46,254 nt of DNA from Streptococcus pseudopneumoniae (GTDB lineage: Bacteria; Bacillota; Bacilli; Lactobacillales; Streptococcaceae), in contig NZ_JVRR01000127.1 of assembly GCF_001070715.1 (NCBI RefSeq), forward strand, positions 1 to 46,254, given 5' to 3'. Positions 32,175 to 40,688 of this stretch are shown here, piece by piece (position 1 is the stretch's first letter; every line of letters starts with the position of its first letter). The notes under the pieces are model-generated. The model was not told the DNA's origin, searched no databases, and was given only the letters and a program-made list of their open reading frames with translations. Both the position numbers and the translations under genes were made by a program.

Positions 32175-34397
32175 TTGATAACACCTACTTATGAATGGCA
32201 GTTTGCCCCGCAGGTTGAAGATGCGGATTTTACAAAGATAGCCAAGAAGGCTGGACTGGGTCCTGAGGTGGCTCGGCTATTGTTTGAGAGAGGGATTCAG
32301 GACCAAGAAAGTCTGAAAAAGTTTTTAGAACCTTCCTTGGAGGACTTGCATGATCCTTATCTGCTCCATGATATGGACAAGGCAGTGGAACGGATTCGTC
32401 AGGCTATTGAAGAAGGGGAAAATATTCTCGTTTATGGTGACTACGATGCGGATGGAATGACTTCGGCTTCTATTGTTAAGGAAAGTTTGGAACAGCTTGG
32501 TGCCGAATGCCGGGTTTATCTGCCTAATCGTTTTACCGACGGTTATGGACCTAATGCCAGTGTTTACAAATATTTTATCGAGCAAGAAGGGATTTCTTTG
32601 ATTGTGACGGTGGATAATGGGGTTGCTGGTCACGAAGCCATTGAATTGGCCCAGTCTATGGGAGTAGATGTCATTGTGACTGACCATCATTCCATGCCTG
32701 AAACCTTACCAGATGCCTATGCTATTGTCCATCCTGAACATCCGGATGCGAACTATCCTTTCAAATATTTGGCTGGTTGTGGAGTGGCTTTCAAGCTGGC
32801 TTGTGCCCTTTTAGAAGAAGTACAAGTGGAATTGCTTGATTTAGTCGCTATTGGAACCATTGCTGATATGGTGAGTTTGACGGATGAAAACCGCATTTTG
32901 GTGCAATATGGTCTGGAAATGTTGGGACACACTCAGCGTATTGGTCTACAAGAAATGCTAGACATGGCTGGGATTGCCGCCAACGAAGTAACAGAAGAAA
33001 CGGTTGGTTTCCAGATTGCCCCTCGTTTGAATGCCTTGGGCCGCTTGGATGATCCCAATCCTGCCATTGATTTGCTGACTGGGTTTGATGAAGAGGAAGC
33101 GCACGAGATTGCCCTTATGATTCATCAGAAAAACGAAGAGCGCAAGGAAATCGTCCAGTCAATTTATGAAGAAGCTAAGACCATGGTGGACCCTGAGAAG
33201 AAGGTCCAAGTCTTGACCAAGGAAGGCTGGAATCCTGGGGTTCTAGGTATCGTGGCTGGTCGTTTGTTGGAAGAACTAGGGCAGACAGTCATCGTTCTTA
33301 ATATAGAGGACGGTCGTGCTAAGGGTAGTGCTCGTAGCGTGGAAGCAGTGGATATTTTTGAGGCTCTGGATCCTCATCGAGACCTCTTCATCGCCTTTGG
33401 TGGCCATGCTGGTGCTGCTGGCATGACGCTGGAAGTTGAGAAGCTTTCAGATTTATCTCAGGTTTTGGAAGATTATGTTCGTGAAAAAGGTGCAAATGCT
33501 GGTGGCAAGAATAAGTTAAACCTAGATGAAGAGTTGGATTTGGAGGCACTTAGCTTGGAAACGGTCAAAAGTTTTGAACGTTTAGCTCCTTTTGGAATGG
33601 ACAATCAGAAACCTGTCTTTTATATAAAGGATTTTCAGGTCGAAAGTGCCCGTACTATGGGGGCAGGCAATGCTCATCTCAAGCTGAAAATTTCCAAGGG
33701 TGAGGCGAGTTTTGAAGTGGTAGCCTTTGGACAAGGCAGATGGGCAACAGAATTTGCTCAAACCAAGAATCTAGAGCTGGCAGTCAAATTGTCTGTCAAC
33801 CAATGGAATGGCCAAACTGCTCTCCAGTTGATGATGGTGGATGCGCGTGTGGAAGGTGTTCAACTTTTTAACATTCGTGGGAAGAATGCAGCCTTGCCAG
33901 AAGGAGTTCCAGTCTTGGATTTTTCTGGAGAACTGCCAAATCTTGCGGATAGTGAAGCTATTGTCGTGAAAACCATACCTGAGGATATTACTCTGTTGAA
34001 GACCATTTTTCAGAAACAGAATTTTTCCGCTGTCTATTTCAAAAATGATATTGACAAGGCCTACTATCTGACAGGCTATGGGACTAGAGAGCAGTTTGCC
34101 AAATTGTACAAGACTATCTACCAGTTTCCAGAGTTTGATATTCGCTACAAGCTCAAGGATTTGGCTGCTTATCTCAATATCCAACAAATCTTGCTGGTTA
34201 AGATGATTCAAGTCTTTAAAGAACTAGGCTTTGTGACGATCAAAGATGGGGTTATGACAGTCAATAAAGAAGCGCCAAAGAGAGAAATCGGAGAAAGTCA
34301 GATTTACCAAAATCTCAAACAAACCGTCAAAGACCAAGAAATGATGGCGCTGGGTACCGTGCAAGAAATTTATGACTTTTTAATGGAAAAAGAGTAG
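32175..34397 (+). CDS. recJ: Single-stranded-DNA-specific exonuclease RecJ
   Basis: A 740-residue 5'-3' exonuclease of the DHH family used in recombination and mismatch repair. DYDADGMTSASIV and VTDHHSMPE are the metal-binding motifs, followed by a DHHA1 block (FGGHAGAAGMTLE), an OB fold and a C-terminal domain. The start is uncertain. I favour TTG at 32175 (MITPTYEWQF), preceded by AAAGAGTGG; GTG at 32163 would add four residues but leaves little room for a ribosome site. Confidence 0.94.
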   Translation: MITPTYEWQFAPQVEDADFTKIAKKAGLGPEVARLLFERGIQDQESLKKFLEPSLEDLHDPYLLHDMDKAVERIRQAIEEGENILVYGDYDADGMTSASIVKESLEQLGAECRVYLPNRFTDGYGPNASVYKYFIEQEGISLIVTVDNGVAGHEAIELAQSMGVDVIVTDHHSMPETLPDAYAIVHPEHPDANYPFKYLAGCGVAFKLACALLEEVQVELLDLVAIGTIADMVSLTDENRILVQYGLEMLGHTQRIGLQEMLDMAGIAANEVTEETVGFQIAPRLNALGRLDDPNPAIDLLTGFDEEEAHEIALMIHQKNEERKEIVQSIYEEAKTMVDPEKKVQVLTKEGWNPGVLGIVAGRLLEELGQTVIVLNIEDGRAKGSARSVEAVDIFEALDPHRDLFIAFGGHAGAAGMTLEVEKLSDLSQVLEDYVREKGANAGGKNKLNLDEELDLEALSLETVKSFERLAPFGMDNQKPVFYIKDFQVESARTMGAGNAHLKLKISKGEASFEVVAFGQGRWATEFAQTKNLELAVKLSVNQWNGQTALQLMMVDARVEGVQLFNIRGKNAALPEGVPVLDFSGELPNLADSEAIVVKTIPEDITLLKTIFQKQNFSAVYFKNDIDKAYYLTGYGTREQFAKLYKTIYQFPEFDIRYKLKDLAAYLNIQQILLVKMIQVFKELGFVTIKDGVMTVNKEAPKREIGESQIYQNLKQTVKDQEMMALGTVQEIYDFLMEKE

Positions 34398-34413
34398 ATC
34401 ATAGGAAAGAGTT

Positions 34414-34442
34414 GGGAAACCAGCTCTTTTTTGAAAACAAAT
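34414..34442 (+). terminator. recJ terminator
   Basis: AAAGAG-T-TGG, loop GAAA, CCA-G-CTCTTT, then a T run. Confidence 0.85.
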
Positions 34443-34449
34443 CTTCATT

Positions 34450-34477
34450 TTGAAAATCATCAAAAAAATGGTATAAT
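34450..34477 (+). promoter_or_regulatory. rnjB promoter
   Basis: TTGAAA (34450-34455), a 16-base spacer and TATAAT (34472-34477) preceded by TGG (extended -10). The leader is about 90 bases and contains a small AGGGT/ACCCT hairpin near 34521-34536. Confidence 0.75.
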
Positions 34478-34570
34478 GGTAGGAAAAGATTCGGCTAACA
34501 GTAATAGTGCTTTTAGAATAAGAGGGTAAGCAACCCTATAATCAAGATAAACTAAGATTTTGGAGGAAAA

Positions 34571-36232
34571 ATGAGTAATATTAGTTTAACAACACTTGGT
34601 GGTGTACGTGAAAATGGGAAAAATATGTACATTGCTGAAATTGGAGAGTCCATTTTTGTTTTGAATGTAGGGTTAAAATATCCCGAAAATGAACAATTAG
34701 GGGTCGATGTGGTGATTCCAAAGATGGATTACCTTTTTGAAAATAGCGACCGTATTGCTGGGGTTTTCTTGACCCACGGGCATGCGGATGCCATTGGTGC
34801 TCTGCCTTATCTCTTGGCAGAGGCTAAAGTTCCTGTATTTGGGTCTGAGTTGACAATTGAGTTGGCCAAACTCTTTGTCAAAGGAAATGATGCCGTTAAG
34901 GAATTTAATGATTTCCATGTCATTGATGAGAATACGGAGATTGATTTTGGTGGGACAGTGGTTTCCTTCTTCCCTACGACTTACTCCGTTCCAGAGAGCC
35001 TGGGAATTGTCTTGAAGACAGCTGAAGGTAGCATCGTTTATACAGGTGACTTCAAATTTGACCAGACAGCTAGTGAATCCTATGCGACAGACTTCGCTCG
35101 TTTGGCAGAAATCGGTCGTGACGGCGTCCTGGCTCTCCTCAGTGATTCGGCCAATGCGGACAGCAATATTCAGGTGGCTAGTGAAAGTGAAGTTAGGGAT
35201 GAAATTACCCAAACTATAGCGGACTGGGAAGGTCGTATCATCGTTGCAGCTGTTTCCAGTAACCTTTCTCGTATCCAGCAGATTTTTGACGCTGCGGATA
35301 AAACAGGTCGACGTATCGTCTTGACAGGATTTGATATTGAAAATATCGTCCGCACAGCGATTCGTCTCAAGAAGTTGTCTTTAGCCAACGAAATTCTCTT
35401 GATTAAGCCGAAAGATATGTCTCGCTTTGAAGACCATGAGTTGATTATTCTTGAGACAGGTCGTATGGGTGAACCTATCAATGGACTTCGTAAGATGTCG
35501 ATTGGTCGCCATCGTTATGTAGAAATCAAGGATGGGGACCTGGTCTATATTGCTACGGCTCCGTCTATTGCTAAAGAAGCCTTCGTTGCGCGTGTGGAAA
35601 ATATGATTTATCAGGCAGGAGGGGTTGTCAAATTGATTACCCAAAGTTTACATGTATCAGGGCACGGAAATGCGCGTGACTTGCAGTTGATGATCAATCT
35701 CTTGCAACCTAAGTATCTCTTCCCAATTCAAGGGGAATACCGTGAGTTAGATGCTCACGCTAAGGCTGCTATGGCAGTTGGGATGTTGCCAGAACGCATT
35801 TTCATTCCTAAAAAGGGAACCAGCATGGCTTATGAGAATGGAGACTTTGTCCCAGCTGGAGCGGTTTCGGCAGGGGATGTCTTGATTGACGGGAATGCCA
35901 TTGGTGATGTTGGCAATGTGGTTCTTCGTGACCGTAAGGTTTTGTCAGAGGATGGTATTTTCATCGTCGCAATTACCGTTAACCGTCGTGAGAAGAAAAT
36001 TGTAGCCAAGGCTCGTGTTCATACGCGCGGATTTGTTTATCTCAAGAAGAGTCGCGATATTCTCCGTGAAAGTTCAGAATTGATTAACCAAACGGTAGAA
36101 GACTATCTTCAAGGAGATGACTTTGACTGGGCAGATCTCAAAGGGAAGGTTCGTGATAATCTGACTAAGTACCTCTTTGACCAAACCAAACGTCGTCCAG
36201 CTATTTTACCAGTAGTCATGGAAGCAAAATAA
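34571..36232 (+). CDS. rnjB: Ribonuclease J2
   Basis: A 553-residue metallo-beta-lactamase/beta-CASP RNase. The metal-binding motif reads HGHADA (His69, His71, Asp73, Ala74), where catalytic RNase J1 has His in the last position. This degeneration identifies RNase J2, which is weakly active and works with J1 in mRNA decay. The beta-CASP region and the C-terminal domain are intact. It has its own promoter and the site TTTTGGAGG before ATG. It is co-located with pnp and mrnC in this window but not co-transcribed with them. Confidence 0.9.
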   Translation: MSNISLTTLGGVRENGKNMYIAEIGESIFVLNVGLKYPENEQLGVDVVIPKMDYLFENSDRIAGVFLTHGHADAIGALPYLLAEAKVPVFGSELTIELAKLFVKGNDAVKEFNDFHVIDENTEIDFGGTVVSFFPTTYSVPESLGIVLKTAEGSIVYTGDFKFDQTASESYATDFARLAEIGRDGVLALLSDSANADSNIQVASESEVRDEITQTIADWEGRIIVAAVSSNLSRIQQIFDAADKTGRRIVLTGFDIENIVRTAIRLKKLSLANEILLIKPKDMSRFEDHELIILETGRMGEPINGLRKMSIGRHRYVEIKDGDLVYIATAPSIAKEAFVARVENMIYQAGGVVKLITQSLHVSGHGNARDLQLMINLLQPKYLFPIQGEYRELDAHAKAAMAVGMLPERIFIPKKGTSMAYENGDFVPAGAVSAGDVLIDGNAIGDVGNVVLRDRKVLSEDGIFIVAITVNRREKKIVAKARVHTRGFVYLKKSRDILRESSELINQTVEDYLQGDDFDWADLKGKVRDNLTKYLFDQTKRRPAILPVVMEAK

Positions 36233-36253
36233 TTGTTGAAATAAACAGAGAGA

Positions 36254-36275
36254 AAGTCGAATTTCGGCTTTTTCT
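36254..36275 (+). terminator. rnjB terminator
   Basis: AAGTCGA pairs with TTCGGCTT (one G-T pair) around a 3-base loop, followed by T residues. Confidence 0.65.
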
Positions 36276-36300
36276 TATCGGAAAATAGAAGGAGCAAATC

Positions 36301-37080
36301 ATGGCAGTAATGAAAATCGAGTATTACTCACAAGTTTTGGATATGGAGTGGGGAGTGAATGTTCTTTACCCCGATGCCAATCGAGTAGAAGAACCAGATT
36401 GTAAAGACATTCCAGTCTTGTACCTCTTGCACGGGATGTCTGGTAATCATAATAGTTGGCTCAAGCGGACCAATGTAGAACGCTTGCTTCGGGGGACTAA
36501 TCTCATAGTCGTCATGCCCAATACCAGCAACGGTTGGTACACCAATACCCAGTATGGTTTTGACTATTACACAGCTCTAGCAGAGGAATTACCACAGGTT
36601 CTAAAACGTTTCTTCCCTAACATGACCAGCAAGCGTGAAAAGACCTTTATCGCTGGCCTCTCTATGGGAGGTTACGGCTGTTTCAAACTGGCTCTTGCAA
36701 CAAATCGTTTTTCTCACGCAGCTAGTTTTTCAGGTGCCCTTAGTTTTCAAGATTTTTCTCCTGAAAGCCAAGATTTGGGGACACCTGCTTATTGGAGAGG
36801 TGTGTTTGGGGAGATTAAAGATTGGACAGCTAGCCCCTATTCTCTTGAAAGTCTGGCTAAAAAATCGGATAAAAAGACCAAGCTGTGGGCTTGGTGTGGC
36901 GAGCAGGATTTCTTGTACGAAGCTAATAATCTAGCAGTGAAAAATCTCAAAAAATTAGGTTTTGATGTGACCTATGGTCATAGCGCTGGAACTCACGAAT
37001 GGTATTACTGGGAAAAACAATTGGAACGGTTCTTAGCAACCCTACCGATTGATTTCAAATTAGAAGAGAGATTGAGTTGA
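36301..37080 (+). CDS. estA: Tributyrin esterase family protein EstA
   Basis: A 259-residue alpha/beta hydrolase of the esterase D/EstA family. The oxyanion block [10 protein letters not shown] is near residue 42, the nucleophile elbow GLSMGG has Ser121, and a C-terminal GTHEWYYW carries the catalytic His. There is no signal peptide. AGAAGGAG lies before the ATG. A decayed BOX remnant begins about 23 bases after the stop. Confidence 0.92.
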   Translation: MAVMKIEYYSQVLDMEWGVNVLYPDANRVEEPDCKDIPVLYLLHGMSGNHNSWLKRTNVERLLRGTNLIVVMPNTSNGWYTNTQYGFDYYTALAEELPQVLKRFFPNMTSKREKTFIAGLSMGGYGCFKLALATNRFSHAASFSGALSFQDFSPESQDLGTPAYWRGVFGEIKDWTASPYSLESLAKKSDKKTKLWAWCGEQDFLYEANNLAVKNLKKLGFDVTYGHSAGTHEWYYWEKQLERFLATLPIDFKLEERLS

Positions 37081-37102
37081 TTTAGAACCAAGAAAAGTGT
37101 TT

Positions 37103-37180
37103 GATAGTCTTTGAAGCCCTCTTTATACAATGTCATTGTCGCCGTGTTTTAGATACATGTTACTGATTTCGTTGGTTCTT
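37103..37180 (+). repeat. Decayed BOX remnant (boxA plus start of boxB)
   Basis: The stretch from ATAGTCTTTGAAG through TGTCATTGTCGCC to ACTGATTTCGTTGG aligns, with scattered substitutions and almost no gaps, to boxA and the beginning of boxB of the intact copy at 4712. BoxC is missing. Confidence 0.6.
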
Positions 37181-37241
37181 TAATTTTTTATTAATTATTA
37201 TATATTATTAGCTAATTTGAAAAATCGAGTTTGGTTTTCAC

Positions 37242-37269
37242 TGGACTTTTCAAATGGAAGTGGTAAAAT
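37242..37269 (+). promoter_or_regulatory. Probable murM promoter
   Basis: TGGACT (37242-37247), a 16-base spacer and TAAAAT (37264-37269), preceded by TGG as an extended -10. The leader would be about 130 bases. Confidence 0.5.
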
Positions 37270-37406
37270 AGTAGCCAGATGCTCATGTGAAGATGGTATT
37301 TTAATAAGATAAATAATTTTTGATAAGAATCTGTTTATTTAGTTGATGATTGAGCAATAGTAGATTGATTTAGAGTGCTAGTAGTCATTGTAAGAAAGGA
37401 TGACAG

Positions 37407-38633
37407 ATGTTTAGTTTTAAGATAGGAATTTCAGTAAAAGAGCATGATGATTTTGTTAGTCATCATCCACAAATTAATCTTCTGCAGAGTAGTTCCTGGG
37501 CAAAAATAAAAGATAATTGGGAAAATGAGCGTTTAGGCTTTTATAAAAATGGAGAATTGGTAGCTGTTGCAAGTATTCTCATAAAAAAATTGCTACTTGG
37601 ATACACTATGATGTACATTCCGAGAGGACCAATTATGGATTATCAAGATAAAGACTTGGTAACATTTGTGATGAGAAGCTTAAAACAATTTGGATTTCGT
37701 AGACGGTCAGTTTTTATAAAATTTGATCCAGCTCTGATTTTAAAACAATATCCTATTGACCAATCTTCTGCAGAATTTTCTGAGAATAAACTATCTGTAG
37801 AAGCTATTCAAAACTTAAAAGATGCTAATTGTCAATGGTCTGGTAGAACTATAGCTATGTCTGAAACGATACAGCCACGTTATCAAGCTAATAGAATACT
37901 AAAAGAAGAGGGAGCTTCAGATTTTCCAAAGCATACTAAGAGGCTGATGAGAGATGCTGTTAAGAGAGGTGTTAGTACATATCGTGGTAGTTTATCAGAT
38001 ATTTCAAATTTTGAAACGATTGTAGCTTTAACGGAACGTCGTAAGAATGTTTCCCTCCGCAATCAGGAATATTTCCAAAAGTTAATGGAAATCTATGGAG
38101 AAGATGCGTATTTACATTTAGCAAAGATTAATGTTCCAGAACATCTAATGGAGTATAGGGAACAGTTGCAACAGATAAAAAAAGATTTGTCTGAAACAGA
38201 TGAATATCAAAAGAAACGTCTGACTAAATTACAACAACAGGCAAAATCTATTGAAAAATACATCATAGAATTTCAAGAACTTGTTCAACAATATCCAGAA
38301 GAAATAGTTATAGCAGGTGTTCTCTCTGTTTCGTTCGGTGAGACACTTGAAATGCTTTATGCTGGAATGGATGATAGGTTTAAAAAATTCTACCCTCAAT
38401 ATATTCTTTATCCAAAAGTGTTTGATGATGCTTTTAACGATGGTAAAATATGGGCTAATATGGGGGGGATTGAAGGTACCTTAGATGATGGATTAAGTGA
38501 TTTTAAATCGAACTTTAGTCCTGTTGTCCAAGAATACATTGGAGAATTCACTCTACCAGTAAATTTTTTGTACCATTTAGCTACCTGTTTTTATCAACTC
38601 CGTAAAACATTAAGAAAAAAACATAGAAAGTAA
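37407..38633 (+). CDS. murM: Cell-wall branching aminoacyltransferase MurM
   Basis: A 408-residue FemABX-family enzyme that uses aminoacyl-tRNA to add the first residue (Ser or Ala) of the dipeptide branch on lipid II lysine. It shows the two GNAT-like FemA halves with a coiled-coil insertion at about 245-295 (repeated Gln, Lys and Leu). Four bases separate it from murN, with which it is co-transcribed. Its sequence is visibly more AT-rich than murN and other neighbours. In pneumococci murM is often mosaic and affects beta-lactam resistance; allele type cannot be judged here. Confidence 0.9.
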   Translation: MFSFKIGISVKEHDDFVSHHPQINLLQSSSWAKIKDNWENERLGFYKNGELVAVASILIKKLLLGYTMMYIPRGPIMDYQDKDLVTFVMRSLKQFGFRRRSVFIKFDPALILKQYPIDQSSAEFSENKLSVEAIQNLKDANCQWSGRTIAMSETIQPRYQANRILKEEGASDFPKHTKRLMRDAVKRGVSTYRGSLSDISNFETIVALTERRKNVSLRNQEYFQKLMEIYGEDAYLHLAKINVPEHLMEYREQLQQIKKDLSETDEYQKKRLTKLQQQAKSIEKYIIEFQELVQQYPEEIVIAGVLSVSFGETLEMLYAGMDDRFKKFYPQYILYPKVFDDAFNDGKIWANMGGIEGTLDDGLSDFKSNFSPVVQEYIGEFTLPVNFLYHLATCFYQLRKTLRKKHRK

Positions 38634-38637
38634 GTAT

Positions 38638-39870
38638 ATGGCACTAATTACACTCACGAAAGAAGAGTTTCAGGCTTATTCTGATCAGGTTTCTTCTCGT
38701 TCCTTTATGCAATCTGTCCAGATGGGGGATTTGCTAGAAAAAAGAGGGGCTCGAATTGTTTATCTTGCTTTGAAACAAGAAGGAGAGATTCAAGTTGCAG
38801 CTCTGGTTTATAGCTTGCCCATGCTGGGTGGTCTGCATATGGAGATCAATTCGGGGCCGATTTATACCCAACAAGATGCTCTTCCAGTTTTTTATGCGGA
38901 GTTAAAAGAATATGCCAAGCAAAATGGTGTATTAGAGTTGCTTGTAAAACCTTATGAAACTTATCAAACTTTTGATAGCCAAGGTAATTCAATAGATGCT
39001 GAGAAAAAAAGTATGATTCAAGGTTTGACTGATTTAGGTTATCAATTTGATGGATTGACAACGGGTTATCCAGGTGGAGAGCCGGATTGGTTATATTATA
39101 AGGATTTGACAGAATTAACTGAAAAGAACTTGCTTAAAAGTTTTAGCAAAAAAGGGAAACCCTTGGTGAAAAAGGCTGAAACCTTTGGCATTCGGTTGAA
39201 AAAGTTAAAACGTGAAGAGTTATCAATTTTTAAGAACATCACAAAAGAAACCTCTGAACGTAGAGAATATAGTGATAAAAGTTTAGAATACTATGAGCAT
39301 TTTTATGATGCTTTTGGAGAACAAGCGGAGTTTCTCATAGCAAGCTTAAATTTTTCGGACTATATGAGCAAATTGCAAGGTGAACAAAGTAAACTAGAAG
39401 AAATCTTGGATAAGTTGCGACTTGATTTGAGTAAAAATCCTCATTCTGAGAAAAAACAAAATCAACTGAGAGAATATTCTAGTCAATTTGAAACGTTTGA
39501 AGTTCGAAAAGCAGAAGCGCGAGACTTGATTGAAAAATATGGAGAAGAAGATATTGTTTTAGCCGGGAGTTTATTTGTTTATATGCCTCAGGAAACGACT
39601 TACCTCTTTAGTGGTTCCTACACTGAGTTTAATAAGTTCTATGCCCCTGCACTGCTTCAAAAATATATTATGTTGGAAAGCATAAAACGTGGAATACCTA
39701 AATATAACTTCCTAGGGATTCAAGGGATTTTTGATGGAAGTGATGGTGTTTTGCGTTTTAAACAAAATTTTAATGGCTATATTGTACGTAAAGCAGGAAC
39801 TTTCCGTTATCATCCATCGCCTTTAAAATACAAAACTATCCAGTTATTCAAAAAAATATTAGGACGTTAA
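38638..39870 (+). CDS. murN: Cell-wall branching alanyltransferase MurN
   Basis: A 410-residue FemABX-family enzyme that adds the second residue (Ala) of the peptidoglycan dipeptide branch after MurM. It has the FemA fold with a coiled-coil arm at about 240-300 and the conserved NFLGIQGIFDGSDGVLRFK block near the C-terminus. The order murM-murN and spacing match the known pneumococcal pair. Confidence 0.92.
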   Translation: MALITLTKEEFQAYSDQVSSRSFMQSVQMGDLLEKRGARIVYLALKQEGEIQVAALVYSLPMLGGLHMEINSGPIYTQQDALPVFYAELKEYAKQNGVLELLVKPYETYQTFDSQGNSIDAEKKSMIQGLTDLGYQFDGLTTGYPGGEPDWLYYKDLTELTEKNLLKSFSKKGKPLVKKAETFGIRLKKLKREELSIFKNITKETSERREYSDKSLEYYEHFYDAFGEQAEFLIASLNFSDYMSKLQGEQSKLEEILDKLRLDLSKNPHSEKKQNQLREYSSQFETFEVRKAEARDLIEKYGEEDIVLAGSLFVYMPQETTYLFSGSYTEFNKFYAPALLQKYIMLESIKRGIPKYNFLGIQGIFDGSDGVLRFKQNFNGYIVRKAGTFRYHPSPLKYKTIQLFKKILGR

Positions 39871-39948
39871 GATGAAAAAGCTAGTATTTAGTTTTCTTTC
39901 AGCTTGTTTTAGTAAAATAGTCTTTATTTGCTAGAAAGGTGGAAGGAT

Positions 39949-40650
39949 ATGCGCTGGCTTTTTCGTTTGATAGGGGCTTTCTTTTCTTTTGTGTGGCGTT
40001 TGTTTTGGCGCCTGGTTTGGATAGTTGTTTTCTTATGCGCTCTTGCTTTTGGTTTTCTCTGGTATCTGAACGGTGATTTTCAAGGTGCGCTGAAGCAAGC
40101 AGAACGGTCAGTCAAGATTGGTCAACAAAGTATCGACCAATGGGAAAAAACAGGGCAACTGCCTAAGTTGAACCAGACAGATAGCCATCAACATTCTGAA
40201 GGAAGGTGGCCGCAGGCTTCTGCTCGTATTTACTTGGATCCCCAGATGGATTCACGCTTTCAAGAAGCTTATTTAGAAGCAATCCAGAATTGGAATCAAA
40301 CTGGTGCTTTTAATTTTGAACTCGTGACTGAGGCCAGCAAGGCAGATATTACGGCTACGGAGATGAACGATGGAAACACTCCTGTGGCAGGAGAGGCGGA
40401 AAGTCAGACCAATCTCTTAACAGGGCAATTCTTATCCGTAACGGTGCGGTTGAATCACTATTATCTGTCCAATCCTAACTATGGCTATTCATATGAGCGC
40501 ATTGTCCATACGGCAGAACATGAGTTGGGGCATGCGATTGGCTTGGACCATACAGATGAGAAGTCTGTGATGCAACCTGCAGGTTCCTTTTATGGTATTC
40601 AGGAAGAGGATGTTGAAAGACTTCGAAAATTATATGAGACCAATGAGTAG
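39949..40650 (+). CDS. Membrane-anchored matrixin-like zinc metalloprotease
   Basis: A 233-residue protein with an N-terminal anchor (about residues 8-40, no cleavage site evident) and an extracellular metzincin-type domain. The zinc motif is His191-Glu192-x-x-His195...His201 ([11 protein letters not shown]), with a Met-turn at Met208 (SVMQPAG). I chose the ATG at 39949, preceded by AAAGGTGGAAGG, over an upstream TTG at 39928. Its location after murMN suggests surface or cell-wall work, but the substrate is unknown. Confidence 0.88.
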   Translation: MRWLFRLIGAFFSFVWRLFWRLVWIVVFLCALAFGFLWYLNGDFQGALKQAERSVKIGQQSIDQWEKTGQLPKLNQTDSHQHSEGRWPQASARIYLDPQMDSRFQEAYLEAIQNWNQTGAFNFELVTEASKADITATEMNDGNTPVAGEAESQTNLLTGQFLSVTVRLNHYYLSNPNYGYSYERIVHTAEHELGHAIGLDHTDEKSVMQPAGSFYGIQEEDVERLRKLYETNE

Positions 40651-40675
40651 GGGACTATCTTTCCCTACTTTTTTG
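40646..40675 (+). terminator. Terminator overlapping the metalloprotease stop codon
   Basis: AGTAGGG pairs with CCCTACT, followed by six T. The 5' arm includes the TAG stop codon. The uvrC -10 begins directly after the T run. Confidence 0.8.
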
Positions 40676-40682
40676 CTATAAT
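40674..40682 (+). promoter_or_regulatory. uvrC extended -10, placed for a leaderless mRNA
   Basis: TGCTATAAT ends at 40682, and the uvrC ATG begins at 40689, six bases later. The usual start distance puts +1 at or next to the ATG. No Shine-Dalgarno sequence is present. Confidence 0.6.
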
Positions 40683-40688
40683 GGAATT

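Larger units (their letters stand above)
37081..37406. other. 326-bp gap between estA and murM
   Basis: It holds the decayed BOX remnant (37103-37180), an AT-rich stretch, and a probable murM promoter at 37242-37269. No open reading frame that I can support. Confidence 0.7.

Noticed and set aside
39872..39934. 20-codon reading frame MKKLVFSFLSACFSKIVFIC after murN
   Set aside because: It has a signal-like sequence but a poor ribosome site and overlaps a likely promoter region (TAAAAT); too short to support.
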